A DNA stretch of 15,014 bases, taken from positions 1,648 through 16,661 of the forward strand of contig DMVM01000023.1 of the NCBI GenBank assembly GCA_003476705.1, read 5' to 3'. Each line of letters begins with the position of its first letter. Within the stretch, counting starts at the first letter, position 1. Made by a program: the position numbers and the translations under genes. A model generated the notes under the pieces. That model was not told the origin of the DNA and searched no databases. It worked only from the letters and a program-made list of their open reading frames with translations. Source of the stretch: Coprothermobacter sp. GTDB lineage: Bacteria > Coprothermobacterota > Coprothermobacteria > Coprothermobacterales > Coprothermobacteraceae. Below are positions 1-5,790 of this stretch, piece after piece.

Positions 1-21
1 ACCAACAATTCCAACCTCCAT
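1..21 (-). CDS. Start of a gene running off the left edge; possible YchF-type GTPase
   Basis: Reading the minus strand from an ATG at 21-19 gives seven codons, MEVGIVG, before the window ends. The ATG lies 7 bases after the patatin stop. A GAAGGAG stretch (34-40) sits 12 bases upstream, a rather long spacing for a ribosome site. The residues resemble the start of YchF/Obg-like GTPases, where GIVG leads into the P-loop, but many Rossmann-type proteins also begin this way. Only the start is visible, so the family is a guess from seven residues; a downstream co-transcribed gene is the firmer part. Confidence 0.35.
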
Positions 22-28
22 GATTACA

Positions 29-859
29 CTACACTCCTTCCTGCTTAGGTAACGTCCTTTGGAACATCTTTTCCAGTTCAGGCAAGGCGGATTCTGCCGC
101 CTCTTCAGCTTTTTTGATCATGGCTGCTGCTCTCTCTTTCACTGACAAACTCTCATCATTAGCACAAGATAAATCAGGCTCAATGGTGATGAACCAAAAC
201 TCTTTTTGACGCTGCGCAGTAGCCCACAGCATGACATCTGAGGTCCTCATCAGAGTCGCCACAGGCTTTTTTACCCTGTTCCTTGGCAATTCCCAGCCAA
301 CGTAGTTGTCGTAACTGTAAAGGTTTACCGCCACCACAGGCACATCGCTACACTTAAACACATCCACAGGTAAAGGCTCCAGTATGCCACCGTCTGCGAG
401 CACAACACCGTCTTTTTCCAACACAGGAAAAACACCAGGAACAGCAATACTAGCACGCACTGCTGTAACCAAATCCCCTTCGGAAAACCATACAGTCTTA
501 AAACGGACTAAATCCGTGGCGCAAATAAACGTCGGTATTTTAAGCTGAGAGAAATCTTTTACCCAAATTAGATCTTCCACGGCTTTCATCATTTTTTCTT
601 CGCTCATGTGATTGGATATTACAGAAGTCCAGGATCTATAAGTAAAAAGCACCTCCGCAAATTCCAAAGAGGCTTTTTCCATCTCATCAGCGTTTAGCCC
701 CTTAGCATGCAACACAGCCATAATGCTTCCCACAGACGAACCAGAAATAGCTTCTACTTTAATACCTTCTCGCTCAAGTACCTTAAGCACACCGATATGG
801 GCAAACCCAAAGTAACCGCCAGAGCCCAGCGCCAGTTTTATTGCCTTGCAAGAATTCAT
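29..859 (-). CDS. Patatin-like phospholipase family protein
   Basis: A predicted serine acyl hydrolase of the patatin/RssA family, 276 residues, cytoplasmic, with no signal peptide or membrane segment. The N-terminus carries the glycine-rich oxyanion region GSGGYFGFAHIGVL, then the nucleophile elbow GSSVG with the catalytic serine, and later the dyad aspartate in ADGG followed by ILEPLP. That order and length fit the single-domain bacterial family. I start it at ATG 857-859 because GAGGTGG (865-871) sits 5 bases upstream; a longer reading from 913 would overlap the divergent gene. In the oxyanion motif the usual Arg/Lys (GxGxxRG) is replaced by Phe, which is odd. Substrate is unknown; relatives cleave phospholipids or lysolipids. 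It reads away from the amidotransferase gene, with 52 bases between the starts, and is probably co-transcribed with the gene leaving the left edge. Confidence 0.85.
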   Translation of the reverse strand: MNSCKAIKLALGSGGYFGFAHIGVLKVLEREGIKVEAISGSSVGSIMAVLHAKGLNADEMEKASLEFAEVLFTYRSWTSVISNHMSEEKMMKAVEDLIWVKDFSQLKIPTFICATDLVRFKTVWFSEGDLVTAVRASIAVPGVFPVLEKDGVVLADGGILEPLPVDVFKCSDVPVVAVNLYSYDNYVGWELPRNRVKKPVATLMRTSDVMLWATAQRQKEFWFITIEPDLSCANDESLSVKERAAAMIKKAEEAAESALPELEKMFQRTLPKQEGV

Positions 860-896
860 CCTAACCACCTCATTCTCCTTTAATATTAATAGAGTT

Positions 897-902
897 AGGA
901 GG
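897..902 (+). promoter_or_regulatory. Shine-Dalgarno site fixing the amidotransferase start
   Basis: AGGAGG lies 9 bases before ATG 912-914. It selects the start that places Cys at position 2, which the class II amidotransferase mechanism requires, over a longer in-frame TTG reading from 846. Confidence 0.8.
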
Positions 903-911
903 ATTTCATAC

Positions 912-1553
912 ATGTGTAGAATAGCTTTGTTTAATAAAGAAAGTTTCGCTTTATTTGGCAGTGTTCTGCCAAATTTGTCTGACTTTTTTAGTTTTTTAGA
1001 AGAAAGACGTGGCGGTGATGGGAATGGCTTTGCTGTAAGGACAATAGGCTCCTCTTTTATTTGGAAAAAGGGGCTACCAGATAACCTGCCTGCAAGTAAG
1101 GCTGCTCAAGAAATGCAAGATTTAAGAGATGTGGGAGAGTGGTTTCTTTTTCACACAAGGAAAGCATCTCCCGGCCTGCCCGCCGATGCTAGCCAAGTCC
1201 ACCCCTTCAAAATGGGCCCGTACATCCTGTGCATGAACGGTACCGAAGAAAGCTTAATTTCACTGGTGTCGGATCTGAATATTAGCGACACGCAGCTCAT
1301 ACTTACCGAACTGGTACTTAAGAATCTGCCACCCGTTTTCCTGCTAAAGAGGAAAAGTAACTTTGCTGGCTTTTATGGTAGCAAAGCGTTCTTGGTCAGG
1401 AACAATGGTGTGGACATGAAACTTTATTTTGACGAATCGATAAATGCTGTTGTATTTGCTTCCGAATTCCCAGAAAACGTTAAAGCCCATACGTTAGCTG
1501 AAACATTTCACTGGGAGGAAGACATGTGCATTAAAGAGCTACTAGTACACTAA
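912..1553 (+). CDS. Stand-alone class II glutamine amidotransferase-like protein
   Basis: A 213-residue protein resembling the N-terminal-nucleophile (class II) glutaminase domain of GlmS, PurF and relatives. The start Met is followed directly by Cys (MCRIALFN), so processing would expose a Cys1 nucleophile. Further landmarks in order are GGDGNGFAV (compare the DG-containing loop of the family), FHTRKASPG (compare the RWATHG-type strand), then VHPF and MNGT, the latter at the place of the HNG oxyanion motif. No synthetase, isomerase or phosphoribosyltransferase domain follows, and no partner is evident nearby, so the ammonia acceptor is unknown; it might instead be a different Ntn hydrolase. 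It is the only plus-strand gene here, divergent from the patatin gene and ending before the bidirectional terminator at 1576-1606. I am sure it is a gene and fairly sure of the fold; the reaction is not known. Confidence 0.75.
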   Translation: MCRIALFNKESFALFGSVLPNLSDFFSFLEERRGGDGNGFAVRTIGSSFIWKKGLPDNLPASKAAQEMQDLRDVGEWFLFHTRKASPGLPADASQVHPFKMGPYILCMNGTEESLISLVSDLNISDTQLILTELVLKNLPPVFLLKRKSNFAGFYGSKAFLVRNNGVDMKLYFDESINAVVFASEFPENVKAHTLAETFHWEEDMCIKELLVH

Positions 1554-1575
1554 CCCACCGTTTATCGCCTAAACA

Positions 1576-1606
1576 AAAAGTGCCCCTCTTATTTGGGGGC
1601 ACTTTT
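1576..1606. terminator. Bidirectional intrinsic terminator between convergent genes
   Basis: An 11-bp perfect stem (AAAAGTGCCCC paired with GGGGCACTTTT) with a 9-base loop sits between the stop of the plus-strand amidotransferase gene and the stop of minus-strand speE. The T-run at 1603-1606 serves the plus strand. The A-rich run at 1571-1579 gives a U-tract on the minus strand. It should therefore terminate both convergent transcripts. Confidence 0.85.
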
Positions 1607-1659
1607 CTCCTGAAGCATCTTTTTTCTATTTGTCATGCGCATGTACGTTCTGTCTTGGT

Positions 1660-2604
1660 TCACCTATAAGGTAAGATATCTCCTTTTCGCGTCAAATAAA
1701 TAGGATGTTCTTCGTCAAGTACGGGACCAGGCTCATTAATAGCCTCTCTTATGTTCTTTGTTAAATAGAACATGTGCCAATGAGCCTCAGCATCATACAT
1801 CTTAAGTTCTCCACTTATTCTTTCTCTTATGGCACCATGCAATTCTTCGCTCGTCCAGTCCATGGGGTCTTTCCCTTTCGAAGCAATGATAAAAGACCAA
1901 GGAGTATCAAAAGATTCCACATAAACAGCATATGATCGCACCACAGGGAAAACAGTCTCCAAGGTCCTTCTAATGGCAGCGTGCATGGTGTAGATCAAAG
2001 GCCGCAAAATAGAAGACTGAACTACGTAGACCCCTTTGTCGTCGAGCTTATCGTAAACCACTTGCGCAAACTGCTTAGTGAAAAGCGGAAATGAAGGGCC
2101 CATCTCAAAAGGTTCTGTGAGATCACTTATAACAACATTCAGCGAACCATTCTCGAAATTCTCAACAACCTTCCTTGCGTCATCAAATATGAGATGCATG
2201 CGTGGATCATCGAATGCTCCCTGATGCCAGGACGTTAAAAACTCTCTTGCTGCCGCTATCATATCTTCGTCTATGTCCACCATGTAAAGCTCTTCCACTG
2301 TTTTGTGCTTAAGCACTTCACGGGCAGTCGCACCTTCTCCTCCGCCCATAATCAAAACTCTTCTTGGGTGCGGGTGGAGTAGCAGGGCTGGATGGACCAT
2401 GGCTTCATGATAGATAAACTCATCCTTTTCGCTGGACTGAACGTCTCCATCGATGATTAGCATGCGGCCAAAGAAAGGCGTATCGACTATGTCAATATCT
2501 TGAAAGCGTGTAGTTTTCTCGACCAAATGCTCGGTAAACCCGTGCAAGTGCACCTCAGAAGAGCTGAAAAAATCAGAGAACCACAGCCAGTTTTTCACCT
2601 TCAT
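1660..2604 (-). CDS. speE: Spermidine/thermospermine synthase-type aminopropyltransferase
   Basis: Transfers aminopropyl groups from decarboxylated SAM to a polyamine acceptor; cytoplasmic; 314 residues, slightly longer than usual SpeE. Visible: an N-terminal beta domain with DIDIVDT and IIDGDVQSSEKDEF, YHEAMVHPAL (about 65-74), the nucleotide loop GGGEG (87-91), VDID (109-112), DDAR (141-144) and the catalytic-aspartate motif DLTEP (161-165). Acceptor-site stretches such as IVDTPFFGRMLIIDG and MGPSFPLFTK look closer to the ACL5/thermospermine synthase group than to E. coli SpeE, so a longer product or a different amine acceptor is possible. It follows speD, and its first 32 bases overlap the speD end in another frame. 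ATG 2604 has AGAGGG only 3 bases upstream; GTG at 2598 would have better spacing (9). SpeD next door supplies the aminopropyl donor. Confidence 0.92.
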   Translation of the reverse strand: MKVKNWLWFSDFFSSSEVHLHGFTEHLVEKTTRFQDIDIVDTPFFGRMLIIDGDVQSSEKDEFIYHEAMVHPALLLHPHPRRVLIMGGGEGATAREVLKHKTVEELYMVDIDEDMIAAAREFLTSWHQGAFDDPRMHLIFDDARKVVENFENGSLNVVISDLTEPFEMGPSFPLFTKQFAQVVYDKLDDKGVYVVQSSILRPLIYTMHAAIRRTLETVFPVVRSYAVYVESFDTPWSFIIASKGKDPMDWTSEELHGAIRERISGELKMYDAEAHWHMFYLTKNIREAINEPGPVLDEEHPIYLTRKGDILPYR

Positions 2605-2998
2605 CTTCCCTCTCTTGTGAAGTTGTCATCACGTGCGTAAACGCATCACTTTGTTCAACGCCCCTTAGAACGAAGGTTTCCACAACTTCCTTCGCCCCCA
2701 GAGAGTTGACTACGTAATCCACGGCTTTCTGAGGGTCCGTGGTGTCGCCGCATGTATAAATGTCCAGAGCGGCATAACCCTTCTCGGGCCACGTATGTAT
2801 GGCCAAATGAGACTCGGAGACCACTACTACACCACTCACACCCTGCGGGTAGAAATGGTGAAAGGTAGAAGTCACCACGGTTGCATTTGCCTGGCGAGCT
2901 GCTTCTACCAAAATGCTTTCAATTCTGTCGATGTCATTTAGCACATCGGGATTGCATCTTGATGCTTCAACAATAAAGTGACGACCGATGGTGTTCAC
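2573..2998 (-). CDS. speD: S-adenosylmethionine decarboxylase proenzyme
   Basis: Makes decarboxylated SAM, the aminopropyl donor for polyamine synthesis; the proenzyme self-cleaves to a pyruvoyl enzyme. The 141-residue length fits the short bacterial/archaeal class (as in Thermotoga maritima). The cleavage region SESHLAIHTWPE places Glu62-Ser63, where Ser63 would become the pyruvoyl group; His68 and Cys83 (in YTCG) match the processing and proton-donor residues of that class. The start is GTG (2996-2998) with AAGGGAG (3009-3015) 10 bases upstream. It is the first gene of a two-gene operon with speE, preceded by a plausible promoter at 3046-3073. The C-terminal tail is acidic and overlaps the speE start. 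Function is confident. Confidence 0.95.
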   Translation of the reverse strand: MNTIGRHFIVEASRCNPDVLNDIDRIESILVEAARQANATVVTSTFHHFYPQGVSGVVVVSESHLAIHTWPEKGYAALDIYTCGDTTDPQKAVDYVVNSLGAKEVVETFVLRGVEQSDAFTHVMTTSQEREDEGEKLAVVL

Positions 2999-3045
2999 CT
3001 ACCACCACTCCCTTCTATTTTTGATGTTTTTCAATGCAGTTTAGT

Positions 3046-3073
3046 ATTTTACCATACTTAGTCCACAATGCAA
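3046..3073 (-). promoter_or_regulatory. Sigma-70-type promoter for speD-speE
   Basis: On the minus strand TTGCAT (-35, 3068-3073) is followed after 16 bases by TAAAAT (-10, 3046-3051), with an upstream TGG giving an extended -10. It lies in the 155-base gap between htrA and speD, about 50 bases before the GTG start. No clear terminator is seen after htrA, so some read-through into spe is possible. Confidence 0.55.
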
Positions 3074-3153
3074 CTACAAAAGCTGTATATTTCGCGATTT
3101 TCCGCAAAAAAACTTCACAATGCTATTTCAATCTTTAAAAATCGTAATGATTA

Positions 3154-4275
3154 TCAGCTTTTAGGCCTCTCTCCAAGAGTCACCGTAATATTCAAGTTTT
3201 GTCCTGATCTGTTCACAGTAACAATTATTTTGTCACCGGGGTTTTTCCTCCTGATTAAGCTATTGAGATCTTGTTGATTTCTGACAGCTTGGCCATCGAG
3301 AGACACTATTTTGTCACCAACTTTTATGCCCGCTTTGTACGCCGGGCCATTTGCATCCATGTCAACTACCACAACACCGTCATCTGTAGACGTATCCCGA
3401 GTTACCACGCCCAAATAAGCCCATCTTACGTAACCATGTTGAATCAAATCGTTAACTACCTTTACAGCTGTGTCAGCAGATACGGCAAAACCTATGCCTT
3501 GGCCTTCAGTACTAATAGCAGTATTAATGCCTACTACCTTACCATTTAGATCTAAAAGCGGTCCTCCTGAGTTTCCAGGATTGATGGCAGCATCGGTCTG
3601 GAGCATGTCAACAATAAGCGCACCATTGGGTTCCTGGATACTTCGCTCTTTTGCGGAAAGCACACCAAATGTAACTGAATGGCTCAGTCCTAGTGGGTTA
3701 CCAATAGCCACTACAAATTCGCCTACTTTTACTGTATCGGTACTCCTAAAACTTAAGAATTTGGCGCCCGAAATATCTACTTTTAACACGGCTAAATCAG
3801 AAAGCTGATCGCTGCCTACTACTTTCGCTGTGTAACGCTTGCCGTCGCGCGTAATTACGGTTATGCTTCTAGCTCCCTCAATCACATGATTATTGGTGAG
3901 TACGTAACCGTCACTACTTATGAAGAACCCAGATCCTAATCCTTGAGAAGGAACCGCCTGGAACCAAAGATCATAGGAAATCGATTCTGTCTGAATATTG
4001 ACCACGGCGTCAGATGCCCGATCTGCTACAAGCTCAATCTGGTTTTGTAAACTGACCAACAGATTGCTGGCCGTGCTAGAAGTTTCAGACGTGGTAACCA
4101 CAACTGGCCCTGCGGTTACATCAGGTTTTTGGTTGTAACCGTAAACATAACCTACCAATCCTGAAACAAACACTACTGCTACCAATAGAGCTGCAGTCAA
4201 AACCCTGGCCCAAATGCTTTTTTTCCTCTTCGAAAAATCCGGTTGCACTTGAGGTTCCTCATATAAACTTTCCAT
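3154..4275 (-). CDS. HtrA/Deg-family serine protease, membrane-anchored, one PDZ domain
   Basis: An ATP-independent protease/chaperone of the cell envelope, 373 residues from ATG 4273-4275. Order: a short basic cytoplasmic tail (FSKRKKSIWAR), one hydrophobic anchor about 22-46, a linker, a trypsin-like domain with the triad His130 (TNNHV), Asp160 (SDLAVLKV) and Ser236 (GNSGGPL), then a single C-terminal PDZ domain about 286-368 (YLGV ... AGIKVGDKI). The active domain would sit outside the membrane. Single-PDZ forms are common in DegS-like and Gram-positive/thermophile HtrA. GGAGGTG (4285-4291) 9 bases upstream decides this start over a reading from 4311. It ends the minus-strand run that begins at the GH57 genes, 47 bases after the membrane-protein gene. 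No convincing promoter is seen in those 47 bases, so co-transcription is likely, giving the operon a protein quality-control member. Confidence 0.95.
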   Translation of the reverse strand: MESLYEEPQVQPDFSKRKKSIWARVLTAALLVAVVFVSGLVGYVYGYNQKPDVTAGPVVVTTSETSSTASNLLVSLQNQIELVADRASDAVVNIQTESISYDLWFQAVPSQGLGSGFFISSDGYVLTNNHVIEGARSITVITRDGKRYTAKVVGSDQLSDLAVLKVDISGAKFLSFRSTDTVKVGEFVVAIGNPLGLSHSVTFGVLSAKERSIQEPNGALIVDMLQTDAAINPGNSGGPLLDLNGKVVGINTAISTEGQGIGFAVSADTAVKVVNDLIQHGYVRWAYLGVVTRDTSTDDGVVVVDMDANGPAYKAGIKVGDKIVSLDGQAVRNQQDLNSLIRRKNPGDKIIVTVNRSGQNLNITVTLGERPKS

Positions 4276-4284
4276 ATCCTTGTT

Positions 4285-4291
4285 CACCTCC
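4285..4291 (-). promoter_or_regulatory. Shine-Dalgarno site fixing the htrA start
   Basis: GGAGGTG on the minus strand ends 9 bases before ATG 4275, favouring a 373-residue product beginning MESLYEE over one starting 12 codons earlier. Confidence 0.75.
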
Positions 4292-4322
4292 ACACCGTAT
4301 ATACAGAGCAAGGCAGGGTTAT

Positions 4323-4820
4323 TTAAGCAAGAGTCTTGATAAGAACTGAGAAAAAGTACTGCAACAAGGCATTATCAGCAACCGGCACAGCGTATCCCAG
4401 AGCTTTGAGCGACAAGCCGCATATGCCTACGAAAACAAAACCCACTACAAATCCCACAATTAGGCTGACTAACGTGCTAGCCCACGTTCTTGGACTTCTT
4501 GCGTGAACCTTAAACGCACAGGCTGCAAGAAACAAAATTAAAACGGCAACCGCAGACACAGCAACAAAAGCTATTAAAGCATAAGCTACAGCTGACCTAA
4601 CTTCAGGAGCCATCGACTGCACCACACCCAATGGAAGCTTTGAAAAAAACTCGGCCTGATTTTGGAATAAACCAGTATCGACAGCTATCTCGACAGCGAC
4701 CCCTTTCCAGGCCCAGCCGGCCACACATCCCAAGAAAGTAATGACAGCCATGGGTACACCCCAGTAGCCTAAAAACAACGAGCTCAAGGCCCACAGAAGT
4801 GTACCCATCCACGTTATCAT
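4323..4820 (-). CDS. Small four-helix membrane protein, possibly CvpA-like
   Basis: A 165-residue integral membrane protein of unknown function. Hydrophobic segments lie at about 5-22, 24-45, 77-103 and 112-140, with a basic patch (FKVHARSPRTW) between the last two. There is no signal peptide or enzyme motif. Size, helix spacing and a glycine-rich last helix (VGFVVGFVFVGICG) recall the CvpA/colicin V production family, often found near housekeeping genes, but the likeness is weak. Its ATG overlaps the TGA of pgi/pmi in an ATGA arrangement and no strong ribosome site precedes it, so translation is probably coupled to the upstream gene. htrA follows 47 bases downstream. Reality of the gene is likely given the coupling and uninterrupted frame; function is not assigned. 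Confidence 0.7.
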   Translation of the reverse strand: MITWMGTLLWALSSLFLGYWGVPMAVITFLGCVAGWAWKGVAVEIAVDTGLFQNQAEFFSKLPLGVVQSMAPEVRSAVAYALIAFVAVSAVAVLILFLAACAFKVHARSPRTWASTLVSLIVGFVVGFVFVGICGLSLKALGYAVPVADNALLQYFFSVLIKTLA

Positions 4821-5785
4821 GCGTTCTTCAAAAAGGTCTTCAGTTCAGTAATAATGTGCACGGGCATAGGATCAATGCCTTTCTTCTCCGCCATATAAAT
4901 AGAGGCAAAATCCCCGACTAGAACACCATAAAGAAGTCTTTCCAATCTAGTTTCACCTTTTAGCCCTATTTTAACAGCAGGAGAGCCATTTTCCTCCGCC
5001 TTTCTTAGCAAGAAAGAAGATTGTAGTTCTATGCGTTCATACTTTTCAGCATCTTCATAAACAACTATGCCGACTTTAGGACTGGCCCCGTGTTGAAACC
5101 CCTGTAGAAAGTTGTGGTTTGCTTCAGTCATGCAAAGAAAACCCGACACTTCTTTGGCGTTCTCAGAAATCTCTCCAGCGAAACGCATTGACAAAACATA
5201 GTCACGTTGGGACGAAAACACGTAAACAGCATCAGTATTTGTCAATTTCTCAGCAATAGTCTGTGCTTCGTCCTTTATAACGTTCATGTTTTTCTTAAGA
5301 AACGCCACTGCTTCTTTCCATGGCAGCTTGATACCATGGAGGTTTTCAACAAAAACAGATATGACCCGAGCTGAGTAAGGTAAGGCCATACGTGGAGGCA
5401 AACCAGCAGGTAGTTTTACGAAGGGTCTGTTATGCTCCAAACAGTATTTCTCAACTTCCCCATCCGATGAAACACCTACAATCTGTAGCTTACGCTTTGA
5501 CGCCTCGCTCATCAGTGTGAGTGTCTCTTCTGTGTTGCCAGAATAACTTGAGGCAATAAATGTCCCATCGCCTATCCAAAAGGGCAGTCGGTAGTCTCTA
5601 ATTACTGGTATGGGCGGTAGCACGTCATAGTAGGCAGTGTTCACAAAATCAGCTCCAATCGCCGACCCACCCATGGCACCAACTATGAGTTTTCTACTCA
5701 TCTCCTCAAAAGGTAAGTGTTTTGTAAGTTCCTCGGCTTCTAAAAGCCACTCTGGAAAAGATTCTGCCATTTCTTCCATGGTCAT
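4817..5785 (-). CDS. Bifunctional phosphoglucose/phosphomannose isomerase
   Basis: Interconverts glucose-6-phosphate or mannose-6-phosphate with fructose-6-phosphate; cytosolic; 322 residues, typical of the compact archaeal-type PGI/PMI with two SIS domains rather than the 450-550 residue classical Pgi. Motifs: AMGGSAIGAD (37-46), SSYSGNTEET (79-88, phosphate-binding serines), PPRMALPYS (130-138), the region ISENAKE with catalytic-type Glu205, and EANHN containing His224. GTG 5797 lies inside the ribosome site, so I start at ATG 5783-5785, 9 bases after AGGAGGTG. The start is 5 bases past the stop of the third GH57 gene; its TGA overlaps the next start. Context links glucan breakdown products to glycolysis. 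The function is well supported by motifs. Confidence 0.92.
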   Translation of the reverse strand: MTMEEMAESFPEWLLEAEELTKHLPFEEMSRKLIVGAMGGSAIGADFVNTAYYDVLPPIPVIRDYRLPFWIGDGTFIASSYSGNTEETLTLMSEASKRKLQIVGVSSDGEVEKYCLEHNRPFVKLPAGLPPRMALPYSARVISVFVENLHGIKLPWKEAVAFLKKNMNVIKDEAQTIAEKLTNTDAVYVFSSQRDYVLSMRFAGEISENAKEVSGFLCMTEANHNFLQGFQHGASPKVGIVVYEDAEKYERIELQSSFLLRKAEENGSPAVKIGLKGETRLERLLYGVLVGDFASIYMAEKKGIDPMPVHIITELKTFLKNA

Positions 5786-5790
5786 TACTA

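Noticed and set aside
846..911. Upstream extension of the amidotransferase-like gene from TTG 846
   Set aside because: It would bury the essential Cys2 and ignore AGGAGG at 897-902, which is ideally spaced for ATG 912.
1634..1643. 10-base palindrome CATGCGCATG near the speE end
   Set aside because: It is downstream of the terminator, with no promoter or second copy nearby; probably chance.
3068..3277. 69-codon plus-strand frame before and across the htrA end
   Set aside because: It overlaps the well-supported htrA coding end and the speD promoter, has no ribosome site worth noting and no recognisable content.
4603..4812. 69-codon minus-strand frame inside the membrane-protein gene
   Set aside because: It is a shifted-frame shadow; the other frame has clean hydrophobic helices and an ATGA-coupled start.
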